Assembly (NCBI GenBank): GCA_012927625.1
Contig: JABBOV010000003.1
Coordinates: 661,638 to 725,637 of the forward strand
DNA: 64,000 nt
DNA from: Glaciimonas sp.
GTDB taxonomy: Bacteria > Pseudomonadota > Gammaproteobacteria > Burkholderiales > Burkholderiaceae_D
Reading direction: 5' to 3'
The notes beneath the pieces were generated by a model. The model worked only from the letters and a program-made list of their open reading frames with translations. It made no database searches and had not been told where the DNA came from. The position numbers and the translations under genes are program-made. Positions within the stretch are counted from its first letter, which is position 1. The number at the start of each line of letters is the position of its first letter. This document shows, piece after piece, positions 1-10,399 of this stretch.

Positions 1-521
1 CAGGCATCAGCCCCTTCAGGCACTAAAAACGTAGCGTTTTCGGGGGCTACAGCAGTGATACTTATATTTCAAGAAACAGAGCCTCAGAACAGTAGTTCTC
101 ATAAAGCCATTGCATCAACAATTTAAAATCGCTAACTATATGATTTTATTAAGATTAAATAAGATCAATTGAAAAATCCAATAATATTTCTTTCCGTGCC
201 GGTGCTCGCTACGGCCAAGGTTATTTTTGCCAGTACCGAACCGGTCGACTTACGATTACGAAATAGTGGCAGTTGCTGTGGCTTGGTGCTGGCTCACGGA
301 GGTTCTGCCTAAAATATCAGAACCAGCAAGAATTGCACATCGTCAGAATTGAGCCCGGTGGGATGGATTGTTTCAGCAACGTCACCATTAAATGAATTTC
401 CTAAAGGTTGCATAATGAAAATTTTTTGCAAACGTATCGCGTTAAAATCCCATGCTATTGCCCCTACCGCGTAGATTAATAGGCTTAGTAATAGGTTTAA
501 TAAGAATTGTGAAAGAAAGTT
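1..521. other. Intergenic or left-edge stretch, no convincing gene
   Basis: No open frame here looks like a real protein. On the plus strand, a short frame ending at about 247 reads ...ARYGQGYFCQYR..., loosely like the tail of an EAL domain (consensus YGQGYLFSRP). A stop codon lies shortly upstream, so at best it is a decayed fragment. The last 30 bases carry a purine-rich ribosome site (GAAAG) for the GGDEF gene. I see no clear promoter or terminator. Confidence 0.5.
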
Positions 522-2447
522 ATGCCTCAAACGGCTCTTCCCACCGATGAAACTGAGCGACTGGCTCTTCTTGATTCCCTCAATTTACTTGATACGCTGG
601 CCGAACCCGCTTTCGACCACATTACCAGGCTGGTAACCCGTATTCTTCATGTGCCAATCGCGCTTGTATCCCTAGTGGACACGAACCGCCAATGGTTTAA
701 GTCGTGCATCGGGCTGAATGTAACCGAGACGCCTCGCGAATTTGCTTTTTGTGCGCACACGATTTTGCAGGACAGCCCGATGACAGTCGAGGATGCCTCT
801 AAAGACCCACGTTTTACAGATAACCTACTGGTCAAGAGTGCCCCGAACATCCGTTTTTATGCTGGCGTACCTATCCGTACCTGTGGTGGCATAGCACTAG
901 GGACGCTATGCGCCATCGATTCACAGCCTCGAACTTTAACGCAGGATGAGCTCGATATACTTATTGATCTGGCAGAATTAGTTAGCAAGGAAATTCAACA
1001 ACGCGAAGCTAACCTGCTGGCGCGTCGCCACATAGATCGCACTAAAACGGCCATCCAGGACAGCGAAGCACGGTTCCGTTCGATCTTCGAGCGCGCTGGG
1101 GCCGGTATCGCCATAGTTGCACCAGATGGGGGATGGATTAGCGTCAACGATGCCCTCTGTGAAATTGTCGGTTATAGCCAAGATGAACTAGCACGGCTTA
1201 CATTCCAGGACATTACACATCCAGAGGATCTCGACGGAGACCTGAATTTTCTGCAACAGTTAATCGCTGGCACGATCGATAGTTATCAACTAGATAAACG
1301 ATATTTGCGCAAGAATGGTGATGCTGTATGGATCAGGCTTAGCGTCACAAAACAGGTAAATGATGACAATCAACTGGAATATTTCGTTGCCGTCATCAAT
1401 GATATCCATGCGCGTAAAAAGGCGGAGGCATCACTGGCGGCACTGCGACGCGATCTTGAAAAGCGCGTCGAGGAACGTACGCTTTCATTGCGCACAGCCA
1501 ACGAGAAGTTGTCGAGCAGCATGGCCCAGCAGGCGCATTTCCAGCAGGCGCTGCTCAAGCGGGAGGCTGAACTCAGCGCCGTGCTTGAGAATGCAAACGA
1601 CGCCTACGTGTGTATCGATCAAGCTGGAGTGGTCAGCGCCTGGAACCGTCAAGCACAAGAAACCTTTGGCTGGACTGCCGAAGAAGCTATTGGATGTTGC
1701 TTGGATGTATTAATAATTCCTTTACCCATGCGCGAGGCACACCATTCAGGGATGAGGCGCTATCTTAGTTCAGGGCAAACCAAAGTGCTGAACCAGCGGC
1801 TGGAGTTGCCGGCTATTCGCCGAGACGGCACCACGCTCCCGGTGGAAGTGCGCATCCGCGCTATTGAGCTCGATGGCCAGACAATTTTCAGTGCATTCCT
1901 GCATGACATCACCGAGCGCAAGCTTGCTGAGGAAGCTAGAGAGCGCGAAGCTAGGCACGATTCTCTGACTGGGCTACCGAACCGACGCGCATTGTTTGAA
2001 ATGCTGCCGCAGGCGATTGCCAGGTCTGATCGCAACGGTAAAGGGGTAGCGTTACTCTTTCTTGATCTGGATGGTTTTAAAGCGGTCAACGACGCCTGGG
2101 GACATGAAGCAGGTGATAATTTGCTAGTTGAAATTGCTCGCAGACTATCTGATTGCATACGTCAAACCGACTCCGTAGCAAGGTTAGGGGGAGATGAATT
2201 TACTGTTTTATTGGAAGGGTTATCTATTACCGGACGTAACGACGCGATTGATATTGCTGAGAAGCTACTAGCAAGTATCCAAGAGCCAGTGCTGCTTGGA
2301 ACAGCATCCGCCCATGTCAGTGCCAGTATCGGTATTGCCTTTCATTTTCCCGGAACTAAAGTATCTCCTGACCAGTTGGTCAAAACCGCCGACACGGCAA
2401 TGTACGAGGCCAAGCGCGCGGGAAAATCAACAATTTGCGTGCAATAG
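522..2447 (+). CDS. GAF-PAS-PAS-GGDEF diguanylate cyclase
   Basis: Predicted soluble sensory diguanylate cyclase that would make cyclic di-GMP from two GTP. Domain order over 641 residues: GAF (about 20-165), PAS (about 180-300), a helical coiled-coil linker (about 300-345), a second PAS (about 345-465), and a C-terminal GGDEF domain (about 475-640). The active-site loop is intact (GGDEF at 556-560). An RxxD inhibitory site (RQTD, 547-550) lies five residues upstream, so the enzyme should be active and product-inhibited. There is no EAL domain, signal peptide or membrane segment. The gene stands alone and converges on the DoxX gene. The signal sensed cannot be read from the sequence. Confidence 0.9.
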   Translation: MPQTALPTDETERLALLDSLNLLDTLAEPAFDHITRLVTRILHVPIALVSLVDTNRQWFKSCIGLNVTETPREFAFCAHTILQDSPMTVEDASKDPRFTDNLLVKSAPNIRFYAGVPIRTCGGIALGTLCAIDSQPRTLTQDELDILIDLAELVSKEIQQREANLLARRHIDRTKTAIQDSEARFRSIFERAGAGIAIVAPDGGWISVNDALCEIVGYSQDELARLTFQDITHPEDLDGDLNFLQQLIAGTIDSYQLDKRYLRKNGDAVWIRLSVTKQVNDDNQLEYFVAVINDIHARKKAEASLAALRRDLEKRVEERTLSLRTANEKLSSSMAQQAHFQQALLKREAELSAVLENANDAYVCIDQAGVVSAWNRQAQETFGWTAEEAIGCCLDVLIIPLPMREAHHSGMRRYLSSGQTKVLNQRLELPAIRRDGTTLPVEVRIRAIELDGQTIFSAFLHDITERKLAEEAREREARHDSLTGLPNRRALFEMLPQAIARSDRNGKGVALLFLDLDGFKAVNDAWGHEAGDNLLVEIARRLSDCIRQTDSVARLGGDEFTVLLEGLSITGRNDAIDIAEKLLASIQEPVLLGTASAHVSASIGIAFHFPGTKVSPDQLVKTADTAMYEAKRAGKSTICVQ

Positions 2448-2583
2448 TGCTGGCATTTATGCATTGCATAGCCATCATTTGCATTTGATTCAAGCCGAAA
2501 ATCACATTAAACGCGAGCATAACCGGCTTGAAACGAGAGCCGTTAAACTTGGCGATAATATTTGGATATGTTTTTGGCGACTA

Positions 2584-3015
2584 TTACCCGTCTGGCTCTT
2601 GGGATTTCGAGCGCTTTTTTAGGCGAGGATAAATTTTTAATTTCTCTTCCGATGCTGATAGAGTTGCCCACCATATAAAGATCAATAAAACAATCTGCAA
2701 TGCCAATCGTATCGTCAATAATATTTCGGGAATGCTTGGAAACAGTTGAGGATTGAGCCACATATAAATGTTTGCAGGGGTAACGGCGATGGTCAGCGCA
2801 AACAATCCAATTCCCGCTGCTCTGCGATACCGCAAGTGAACTAGCCCTAATGCACCGACCAATTCGAAAAAGCCGGTTATGTAAACAGCTGGTAGGCGAA
2901 GCGGCAAAGAGGGTGGAACAATTTTGAGAAAAAAATCCGGCGCAACAAAATGCCCAGTACCACCGATCAAAAACCATATAAACACAATTACCAGTGAAAT
3001 TTTTTTACTCAGCAT
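2584..3015 (-). CDS. DoxX-like small integral membrane protein
   Basis: A 143-residue, four-helix membrane protein of the DoxX/DoxD-like type. Hydrophobic segments lie at about 5-25, 45-65, 70-90 and 100-120, followed by a basic cytoplasmic tail rich in Lys, Arg and Ser. The loops HFVAPDFF and GFFELVGALGL are typical of the family. Family members are linked to quinone or redox processes at the inner membrane, but the function of this short form is unknown. A longer overlapping frame on the same strand is an out-of-frame shadow. No clear Shine-Dalgarno precedes the ATG. It is monocistronic and convergent with the GGDEF gene. Confidence 0.75.
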   Translation of the reverse strand: MLSKKISLVIVFIWFLIGGTGHFVAPDFFLKIVPPSLPLRLPAVYITGFFELVGALGLVHLRYRRAAGIGLFALTIAVTPANIYMWLNPQLFPSIPEILLTIRLALQIVLLIFIWWATLSASEEKLKIYPRLKKRSKSQEPDG

Positions 3016-3212
3016 GTAGTCGGAATTGCATATTTTAGCTCAAGGGGCAACAAAATTGTAGCTTCGGTCGTGCGAGGAATGATTAGTTGGGATCACTCTC
3101 GTCCACATCACCACTAAACATAGCTACATGCCAAAATTATTTTAATACAGTCTTTGCACGAGGCGGTTTTGGGGCAACAACACTGCAAGCGGTCTGCCAA
3201 CAGAATAAATAA

Positions 3213-4433
3213 ATGATAGATCAAAATAAAAAATTAGAGCCAGCGCTCCCGTTTACCGCAATTCTGTATTTATCCTTCGCCTCTTTTGCAAGCGCGATTT
3301 CACTGCGCGTCACAGATGCGCTGCTTCCAAGATTGGCGAACGACTTTGACGTTTCTCTTGGCGATGCATCCTATGTGATAACCACCTTTTCCATTGCGTA
3401 CGGGCTTTCACAGCTTTTCTTCGGCCCCTTGGGTGACCGTTTTGGAAAATATCTAGTTGTCGCGTGGGCGTGTCTGGCATGTGCTGTCACAGCAACACTC
3501 TGCGCACTGGCGCCTAATTACCCCATGCTTCTCCTAGCCCGGCTGCTGGCCGGTGGCACTGCTGCCGCGGTCATCCCGCTTTCCATGGCATGGCTAGGGG
3601 ACGTCGTGCCATACAATCAGCGCCAGCCCGTCCTGGCGCGATTCTTAATGGGACAAATTCTCGGTCTTTCTTCCGGTGCCCTGGTCGGGGGATTCGCGGC
3701 CGATCACCTTAACTGGCGTGTCCCGTTTTTTTTCATCGCATTTATCTTCCTTGCCATCGGAGGCACTTTAATTGCGACGAATCGTAGCCTTCCTGCTTAC
3801 GCACTGGCCACCCGCAAGAGCGAAGGCGCTCCAATCCGTCGAATGGTTACAGAGTTTGGCCAAGTACTCGTTAAGCCTTGGGCACGTGTAGTACTAATAA
3901 CGGTGTTCCTGGAAGGCGTTTTTCTGTACGGCGCATTCGCTTTTATCGCCTCACATTTGCATCGCGTCCATGGCGTATCGCTTTCCACCGCTGGTTCGCT
4001 GATTATGCTGTTTGGTTTCGGCGGCTTGCTATACGCGAGTGCTGCCAAAATATTGGTAAATCGACTTGGAGAGGTCGGTCTAGCCCGCTGGGGCGGCGTG
4101 CTACTGGCAACAGCCTTACTTACGATCGGCCTGGCCCCGGCATGGTGGTGGGCTGTACCCGGATGTTTTGTTGCTGGCCTGGGCTTCTATATGTTGCATA
4201 ACACTCTGCAAATAAATGCAACGCAAATGGCAACTGAACGGCGTGGTGCAGCCGTAGCATCGTTTGCATCATGTTTTTATCTCGGGCAGTCAGTTGGCGT
4301 CGCCATCGCAGGTGTACTTATTGAAAAACTGGGTACCTCCCTCGTCATTTCAGTTGGTGCCGCCGGCGTGTTACTCATCGCCCTCAACTTTAGTCGTCTG
4401 CGTGGTTCTGCTGCAATGTTTCCGGCCGCCTGA
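3213..4433 (+). CDS. MFS transporter, drug/metabolite exporter type
   Basis: A 406-residue major facilitator with about 12 transmembrane helices. After helix 2 it carries the MFS motif A in the form GPLGDRFGK, and a motif-C-like Gly-rich stretch in helix 5 (GQILGLSSGALVGG), which is typical of drug:H+ antiporters. It therefore probably exports a small molecule across the inner membrane using the proton gradient; the substrate is unknown. It is monocistronic, and no regulator gene is adjacent. The ribosome site is weak. A gene-poor stretch follows it. Confidence 0.82.
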   Translation: MIDQNKKLEPALPFTAILYLSFASFASAISLRVTDALLPRLANDFDVSLGDASYVITTFSIAYGLSQLFFGPLGDRFGKYLVVAWACLACAVTATLCALAPNYPMLLLARLLAGGTAAAVIPLSMAWLGDVVPYNQRQPVLARFLMGQILGLSSGALVGGFAADHLNWRVPFFFIAFIFLAIGGTLIATNRSLPAYALATRKSEGAPIRRMVTEFGQVLVKPWARVVLITVFLEGVFLYGAFAFIASHLHRVHGVSLSTAGSLIMLFGFGGLLYASAAKILVNRLGEVGLARWGGVLLATALLTIGLAPAWWWAVPGCFVAGLGFYMLHNTLQINATQMATERRGAAVASFASCFYLGQSVGVAIAGVLIEKLGTSLVISVGAAGVLLIALNFSRLRGSAAMFPAA

Positions 4434-5240
4434 ACTGACAAGCAAACCCGGGTCTTGCCGCTTACTCGACATGGTAGATCAGCCAATGCCAAAGCGGTCA
4501 CTTTCAAATTTTACTTCAACATCAGGTAGCCCCATGAAAAAAACAACACTGGTACCCATTGAGGTCATTACAGAAATCATCTCCCGACGACAATCGACGT
4601 CTGATGATATTCAAATCCATTCGGTGTATAGCCGCATCTAACTTTTTTTGTGGGAACAGAGGTACCTGCTCCGAGCCAGCGTGACCCCCCACAAATCTGA
4701 CCTTAATCACCACGGCATGTGCGCAGGAAGTTCACCAATTTGGTGAATGGGAAGCCTATTTTCAAACGCCGAGCGCGGCGTACTTGACAGGGCGTTGGCC
4801 TAAAAAAAACGGACTATCAGACTGGGAAATGCTGTTCTGAAGCTACACCTTCGGCTACATAGGCGTTGTTCAACGCTGAACTGATTGCTCGCAACTTAAT
4901 ATACGTAATGGACCCTGATTTGCATCCATTGTAAGTACCGCCACGCCTTTCGAATTACCCTTGATCACAAGCTGTTGGGGCTGACTCGAATTTAACCCAC
5001 GGTACCGTTTTGACTGACCCATATCGAACCGCAGCAACCCCGCATTGGGCCGTTGTTTCCAAGGCATGCGGGTGAGTCCGCTATTTCCGGCAGCCTAGTT
5101 CAAAAACGCATCGGCTTCACCACCGAAGAGGTTGGATGACGTTCTTGACCAGAAACATGACTAATTTACGGTAGTTTAATTCTTGTTTTCAACCTATAAA
5201 AATTTTGTAGAAACTCTTATTTTTACAATTTTTGCAAATA
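4434..5240. other. Gene-poor stretch with short coding-like scraps
   Basis: About 0.8 kb without a convincing gene. Three scraps are visible. A 35-residue plus-strand frame starts at ATG 4534 (MKKTTLVPIEVITEIISRRQ...) and ends at about 4641. A plus-strand open stretch at about 4690-4840 ends ...YLTGRWPKKNGLSDWEMLF and has no start codon. A 65-residue minus-strand frame lies at 4870-5067. None is recognised. The mixture of frames suggests a deletion scar or decayed genes. Confidence 0.4.
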
Positions 5241-5272
5241 AAAAAACTCCAAATTCTTTACAGAATTTGGAG
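5241..5272 (-). terminator. Rho-independent terminator downstream of ssb
   Basis: A perfect 11-bp stem (CTCCAAATTCT at 5247-5257, AGAATTTGGAG at 5262-5272) with a 4-nt loop. On the minus strand it is followed by a run of six U at 5246-5241. It lies about 90 bases past the ssb stop codon. Confidence 0.82.
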
Positions 5273-5358
5273 GTAATTTATTTTATTTATTTGTTTAAAA
5301 ACAATGACTTATAACGAAACTTAATTAAATTAACTTAACAATACTAAGTTTATCCGCA

Positions 5359-5850
5359 TCAGAACGGAATATCATCATCCATATCGGAGAAATTCGATGC
5401 CGGCCGTGCTGCTGGAGCCTGCGGCCGCTGCTGTTGCTGCGGGCTATTTTGACGTTGTTGCGGGGCTGGCGCACTGCCGTAGCCGCCATCGTCCATACCG
5501 GCGCTGCCACCGCCTTGGCGACTGCCCAGCATTTGCATGGTGTCGGCGCGGATGTCGGTCGCGTATTTCTCAACGCCATCCTTGTCGGTATATTTTCGCG
5601 TTTTCAGGCTGCCTTCTATATACACTTGCGAACCCTTTTTCAGGTATTGCCCCATGATTTCAGCCAGCTTGCCAAAAGCAGTGATCCGATGCCATTCGGT
5701 GGCTTCTTTCTTTTCGCCAGTGGCTTTGTCTTTCCAGCTGTCGGTGGTGGCCACTGCAATCGTAGCGATGGCGTCACCGCTGGGCATGTAGCGCATTTCA
5801 GGATCACGTCCGAGATTGCCGACGATGATGACTTTATTGACTGAGGCCAT
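5359..5850 (-). CDS. ssb: Single-stranded DNA-binding protein
   Basis: SSB binds and protects single-stranded DNA in replication, recombination and repair, and recruits partners through its C-terminal tip. The protein has 163 residues: an N-terminal OB-fold (about 1-110, starting [18 protein letters not shown]), a Gly/Gln/Pro-rich disordered linker with QQQQ, and the invariant acidic tip DMDDDIPF (156-163). The frame is open 20 codons further upstream, but the start at 5850 is preceded by AGGAG at good spacing and matches the family N-terminus. It lies 46 bases after an MFS gene on the same strand and is probably co-transcribed. uvrA is divergent nearby, as is common in Proteobacteria. Confidence 0.96.
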   Translation of the reverse strand: MASVNKVIIVGNLGRDPEMRYMPSGDAIATIAVATTDSWKDKATGEKKEATEWHRITAFGKLAEIMGQYLKKGSQVYIEGSLKTRKYTDKDGVEKYATDIRADTMQMLGSRQGGGSAGMDDGGYGSAPAPQQRQNSPQQQQRPQAPAARPASNFSDMDDDIPF

Positions 5851-5896
5851 GTGATTCTCCTGATTTTCTGTGATGTTTGGTGCTGGATGTTGAGTA

Positions 5897-7114
5897 CTAG
5901 ACGGCCGCAACCTGGGGTTTACTGCGGCGCGGTAAATTCTGCATATTGAATGCGATTATAAGCCAGCCTACCGTCAACACTGCACCGAGGATGAAGACCG
6001 AATTCGGCCCGGCATACTGTTTCAGCCAGCCGCCCAATGCCCCGCCGCAAAACAGCCCAAGCGCCTGCAAGGTGTTATACACACCCAGCGCCGCGCCTTT
6101 GGCAGCCGGCGGCGCAATGCGCGACACCAGCGACGGCAGGCTGGCTTCCATGATGTTGAAAGCGACAAAGAAGGCGAACAACAATCCGATCAATGCCCTC
6201 GGCTCGGTCAGAAATTGCCACATCCCGAGTTGCACGCACAGCAGTAGCGCAATCGCGCCGACAAACACTTGCTTCATCTTGCCTTTTTTTTCACCGATAA
6301 AGATCGGCGGCAGCATCACGACAAAAGATGCCAGCACTACCGGCAAATAGATTTTCCAGTGTTCGGCTACCGGCAGACCGGCATATTTCACCAACGCCGG
6401 CGGCACCACGACGAACATCGCCATCTGCATCAGATGCAACGCAAATACGCCGTAATTGAGCCGCATCAATTCACTGTTGCGCAACACCGCCGTAAACGGC
6501 ACGCGCGCAGCAGGCAGCGCCGGCGCGGCAGGCACCAGATACAAGACCACCAAAATTCCCAGCACCGACAAGGTGCCGGTCAACGCAAAAATCCCGCCCA
6601 TGCCGACGACTTTGTACAACAGCGGCGACGCCACCAGCGAAAAGGCAAAGGTCAGGCCAATCGAGCCGCCGACCATCGCCATGGCCTTGGTGCGGTGCTC
6701 TTCGCGGGTCGAGTCGGCGATGAAAGCGGTCACGGCGGCTGAAATCGCGCCGACGCCCTGTACCGCCCGGCCAATAATCATCCACAGCATGTTGTCGGCG
6801 CCAGCGGCGATGAAGGAGCCGATCGCAAACAGGATCAGGCCGATGATGATGACGGGCTTGCGGCCGTATTTGTCGGATGCAGCGCCGAACGGAATTTGCC
6901 CGAACGATTGGGTCAGGCCGTAAATCCCCATTGCCAGACCGACCAGGAAGGCACTGTCTCCGCCAGGCAAGGTTTTGGCATGAATCGCGAAAACCGGCAA
7001 AATCAGGAACAGGCCCAACATGCGCAAGGCAAAAATCGAAGCCAGCGCAGTAGTGGATTTAATTTCAGCGCGGGTCATGGCCGCAGGCAAGGCGTTATGT
7101 GTATTGGCAGACAT
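5897..7114 (-). CDS. MFS transporter, YajR-like, without C-terminal domain
   Basis: A 405-residue major facilitator with 12 predicted helices. Motif A appears as [11 protein letters not shown] after helix 2, and the helix 4 region reads [22 protein letters not shown]. The core resembles the YajR/YceL subgroup but ends after helix 12, so the cytoplasmic ferredoxin-like domain of YajR is absent. The first ATG in frame is at 7114 ([10 protein letters not shown]); a TTG two codons earlier is less likely. The gene occupies the place between ssb and uvrA that an MFS gene often holds in Burkholderiales. Substrate unknown; probably a drug or metabolite exporter. Confidence 0.85.
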   Translation of the reverse strand: MSANTHNALPAAMTRAEIKSTTALASIFALRMLGLFLILPVFAIHAKTLPGGDSAFLVGLAMGIYGLTQSFGQIPFGAASDKYGRKPVIIIGLILFAIGSFIAAGADNMLWMIIGRAVQGVGAISAAVTAFIADSTREEHRTKAMAMVGGSIGLTFAFSLVASPLLYKVVGMGGIFALTGTLSVLGILVVLYLVPAAPALPAARVPFTAVLRNSELMRLNYGVFALHLMQMAMFVVVPPALVKYAGLPVAEHWKIYLPVVLASFVVMLPPIFIGEKKGKMKQVFVGAIALLLCVQLGMWQFLTEPRALIGLLFAFFVAFNIMEASLPSLVSRIAPPAAKGAALGVYNTLQALGLFCGGALGGWLKQYAGPNSVFILGAVLTVGWLIIAFNMQNLPRRSKPQVAAV

Positions 7115-7190
7115 GGGCAATAGTGGCGATATGGAAGACGAAGCGGGTTTTACAGCGGGTTTTAAAAAAAGCTATAGTATCAGGTTGATT

Positions 7191-7270
7191 GGCCGGAAAG
7201 GTAGGGCGGGTGAAACCCGCGCAGAGTGAGCGCATCAAAAGTGCAGTTTTCACCCGCCCGATTACCGGCC
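7191..7270. repeat. GTAG-type REP doublet
   Basis: Inverted repeat of about 25 nt per arm. GGCCGG...GTAGGGCGGGTGAAA on the left (7191-7215) is answered by TTTTCACCCGCCC...CCGGCC on the right (7247-7270). GTAG begins at 7201. The arrangement matches REP elements mobilised by REP-associated tyrosine transposases; no such transposase gene is in this window. It abuts a 59-bp AT-rich element. Confidence 0.6.
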
Positions 7271-7273
7271 ATA

Positions 7274-7332
7274 GTATATTTAATTTACGCAATCAACATA
7301 TGCGTAAAATGCCATAAAAATGACGATACTCC
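7274..7332 (-). repeat. AT-rich 59-bp intergenic element, copy A
   Basis: Read on the minus strand: GGAGTAT, 17 nt, TTTACGCATAT, 6 nt, TGCG, then 14 AT-rich bases ending ATAC. The centre is an 8-bp dyad TTTACGCA/TGCGTAAA. The same frame of conserved blocks occurs near 21.7 and 36.4 kb, with related copies near 11.7, 43.9 and 45.4 kb. It lies between divergent genes, three bases from a REP doublet. Confidence 0.6.
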
Positions 7333-7527
7333 TTATTTTTACGAAACTCGTTGGGTGGCGAAATCGGTTCGTGTTTTTCGTGGATAGTGCATATCAGGCA
7401 CCAATAAAACTTCAGCCACAGATGGCCCTGCAAAAACTGGGGCCGGTTGCATTTCGCGGTTGAATCCGTCTCGTTTTATCCTTCGCCATAAGCCCAAGAA
7501 CCAAAAAATCACTGCAGAAAGTTGTAC

Positions 7528-10380
7528 ATGGAACAAATTCGCATTCGAGGTGCGCGCACGCACAATCTCAAAAACATCAATCTGGACTTACCGCGCAACA
7601 AATTGGTCGTCATTACCGGGCTGTCCGGCTCCGGCAAATCGTCGCTGGCGTTCGATACGCTGTATGCGGAAGGACAACGACGCTATGTCGAATCGCTGTC
7701 GTCCTACGCGCGCCAGTTCCTGCAATTGATGGAAAAGCCCGATGTGGATTTGATCGAAGGCTTGTCGCCGGCAATTTCCATCGAGCAGAAGGCCACGTCA
7801 CACAACCCGCGCTCCACGGTCGGCACTGTCACCGAAATCCACGATTATCTGCGGCTGTTGTACGCCCGCGTCGGCACGCCCTACTGCCCGGATCACCCGG
7901 AAACTGCGCTGGCCGCGCAATCGGTGTCGCAAATGGTCGATGCGGTGCTGGCGATGCCGGAAGACACTAAGCTGATGATCCTGGCGCCCGTAGTAGCCAA
8001 CCGCAAGGGCGAGCATCTCGATTTGTTCGAGCAAATGCAAGCCCAGGGTTTTGTGCGTTTCCGGGTTCAAAGCGGCACCGGCGCAGCCAAAATCTATGAA
8101 ATCGACGATTTGCCGAAGCTGAAAAAAACTGAAAAGCATACGATCGACGTGGTGATTGACCGCGTTAAGGTAAAAGACGACATCAAACAGCGGCTGGCGG
8201 AATCGTTCGAGACTTCGCTGCGACTGGCCAACGGCCGCGCCATCGCAATGGAAATGGACAGTGCTGTCGAGCAAGTATTTTCCAGCAAATTCGCCTGCCA
8301 GTATTGCGGCTATTCGCTGCAAGAGCTGGAACCGCGCCTGTTCTCGTTCAACAATCCGATGGGCGCTTGCCCGGAGTGCGACGGCCTCGGGCACATCGAA
8401 TTTTTCGATCCCAAACGGATTGTCGCCTTCCCCAATCTGTCGCTGGCTTCCGGCGCGGTCAAGGGCTGGGACCGGCGCAATCAGTTTTACTTCCAGATGC
8501 TGACCAGCCTGGCCGATTTTTACGGCTTCGACCTCGATACGCCGTTCGAGCAATTGACGCACGAAGCACAGCAGATGGTGCTGTACGGTTCCGGCAAGGA
8601 CAAGATTCCGTTCGCCTATCTGAATGAGCGCGGCAAAACTGTAATCCGCGACCACACTTTTGAAGGCGTGGTCATCAATCTGCAACGGCGCTACCGCGAA
8701 ACCGATTCGATGGCAGTCAAGGAAGAACTATCCAAATTCATCAACGAGAAGCAATGCCCGTCCTGCCACGGTGCGCGGCTGCGGGTTGAAGCGCGCTTCG
8801 TCAAAGTCGGCAGCGGCGCGCAGGAACGGGCGATCTATGAAATTGCCGGCATGCCATTGCGCGCCACGCTGGCATTTTTCGAGCAACTCGAGCTGCACGG
8901 CGCGAAGAAGGAAATTGCCGACCGGGTGGTCAAGGAAATTATCTCGCGCCTGACTTTCCTCAACAACGTCGGGCTCGATTATTTGTCGCTCGACCGCAGC
9001 GCCGATACGCTTTCCGGCGGCGAAGCGCAGCGCATCCGCCTTGCCTCCCAGATCGGCTCCGGCCTGACCGGCGTCATGTACGTGCTGGATGAACCGTCGA
9101 TCGGCTTGCACCAGCGCGATAACGACCGATTGATCGATACTCTGCGTCACCTGCGCGACATCGGCAACAGCGTGCTGGTGGTGGAGCACGACGAAGACGC
9201 AATCCGCACCGCCGATTGGGTGGTCGACATGGGCATCGGCGCTGGCGTGCACGGCGGTGAAGTGATCGCGCAAGGCACGCTGGCAGACATCCTGAAAAGC
9301 ACAACATCGCTGACCGCAAAATACCTGAACGGCACTCTGGAAATCGCCGTTCCAAGCAAGCGCACCGCCGTCAAACCCGACAAGCAATTTATCATCTCGG
9401 GCGCATCCGGCAACAACCTCAAAAACGTCACGCTGAATTTGCCGGTGGGCCTGTTGACCTGCGTTACCGGCGTCTCCGGCTCGGGTAAATCGACGCTGGT
9501 CAACGACACCCTGTATCTGGCCGCGGCACGGCACTTATACGGTTCGCACGCGGAACCGGCCGCGCACGAATCGATTGCGGGACTGGAACATTTCGACAAG
9601 GTAATCTCGGTCGATCAAGCCCCGATCGGGCGCACGCCACGCTCTAATCCGGCCACCTACACTGGCCTGTTTACGCCGATCCGCGATCTGTTCTCGACCG
9701 TGAATATGGCCAAGGAACGCGGCTATTCGGCCGGCCGGTTTTCGTTCAACGTCAAGGGCGGCCGCTGCGAAGCCTGCCAGGGCGACGGCGTGATCAAAGT
9801 CGAGATGCACTTTTTGCCCGATGTCTACGTACCGTGCGACGTCTGCCACGGCAAACGTTACAACCGCGAAACCCTGGAAGTGCAATACAAGGGTAAGAAC
9901 ATCACCGAGGTACTGGACATGACGGTGGAAACCGCGCATGAATTCTTCAAGCCGGTGCCGGTCATCGCCCGCAAGCTGCACACCTTGCTCGATGTCGGCC
10001 TGGGTTATATCCAGCTCGGCCAGAGTGCCACCACCCTCTCCGGCGGCGAGGCGCAACGGGTCAAACTGTCGCTGGAATTGTCGAAACGCGACACCGGCCG
10101 CACGCTGTATATCCTGGACGAGCCGACCACCGGCCTGCACTTCCACGACATCGACTTGCTGCTGAAAGTGATTCACCGGCTGCGCGACCAGGGCAACACC
10201 ATCGTCGTCATCGAGCACAACTTGGATGTGATCAAAACCGCCGATTGGCTGATCGATCTGGGCCCGGAAGGCGGCGCCGGCGGCGGCCAGATTATTGCAA
10301 CCGGTACCCCGGAACAAGTAGCGGCCAATCCGGCCAGCGTGACCGGGCAATATCTGGCGCCGTTATTGCAAAAGAAATAG
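7528..10380 (+). CDS. uvrA: Excinuclease ABC subunit A
   Basis: UvrA is the damage-recognition ATPase of nucleotide excision repair. It forms a dimer, loads UvrB at lesions and then leaves. The 950 residues hold two ABC modules: Walker A at about 31-39 (GLSGSGKSS) and 648-656 (GVSGSGKST), with signatures [12 protein letters not shown] and [11 protein letters not shown]. Two zinc modules begin at Cys 257 (CxxC...CxxC) and Cys 747 (CxxC...CxxC). Full length. The frame opens two codons earlier at a TTG, but the ATG at 7528 ([14 protein letters not shown]) matches the family. Long antisense frames inside it are shadows of GC-biased codons. I see no CTGT-N8-ACAG LexA box immediately upstream. Confidence 0.97.
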   Translation: MEQIRIRGARTHNLKNINLDLPRNKLVVITGLSGSGKSSLAFDTLYAEGQRRYVESLSSYARQFLQLMEKPDVDLIEGLSPAISIEQKATSHNPRSTVGTVTEIHDYLRLLYARVGTPYCPDHPETALAAQSVSQMVDAVLAMPEDTKLMILAPVVANRKGEHLDLFEQMQAQGFVRFRVQSGTGAAKIYEIDDLPKLKKTEKHTIDVVIDRVKVKDDIKQRLAESFETSLRLANGRAIAMEMDSAVEQVFSSKFACQYCGYSLQELEPRLFSFNNPMGACPECDGLGHIEFFDPKRIVAFPNLSLASGAVKGWDRRNQFYFQMLTSLADFYGFDLDTPFEQLTHEAQQMVLYGSGKDKIPFAYLNERGKTVIRDHTFEGVVINLQRRYRETDSMAVKEELSKFINEKQCPSCHGARLRVEARFVKVGSGAQERAIYEIAGMPLRATLAFFEQLELHGAKKEIADRVVKEIISRLTFLNNVGLDYLSLDRSADTLSGGEAQRIRLASQIGSGLTGVMYVLDEPSIGLHQRDNDRLIDTLRHLRDIGNSVLVVEHDEDAIRTADWVVDMGIGAGVHGGEVIAQGTLADILKSTTSLTAKYLNGTLEIAVPSKRTAVKPDKQFIISGASGNNLKNVTLNLPVGLLTCVTGVSGSGKSTLVNDTLYLAAARHLYGSHAEPAAHESIAGLEHFDKVISVDQAPIGRTPRSNPATYTGLFTPIRDLFSTVNMAKERGYSAGRFSFNVKGGRCEACQGDGVIKVEMHFLPDVYVPCDVCHGKRYNRETLEVQYKGKNITEVLDMTVETAHEFFKPVPVIARKLHTLLDVGLGYIQLGQSATTLSGGEAQRVKLSLELSKRDTGRTLYILDEPTTGLHFHDIDLLLKVIHRLRDQGNTIVVIEHNLDVIKTADWLIDLGPEGGAGGGQIIATGTPEQVAANPASVTGQYLAPLLQKK

Positions 10381-10399
10381 CCCAGCAGGAGAACAATGC

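Noticed and set aside
309..530. 73-codon minus-strand frame before the GGDEF gene
   Set aside because: No ribosome site, no family resemblance, and it overlaps the GGDEF start; treated as chance.
7333..7527. LexA (SOS) box for uvrA
   Set aside because: No CTGT-N8-ACAG or close match is present in the gap, so SOS control is not claimed.
7798..10350. Long antisense frames (270-295 codons) across uvrA
   Set aside because: They mirror the GC-rich codon bias of uvrA, have no ribosome sites or recognisable protein features, and lie opposite a fully conserved gene.
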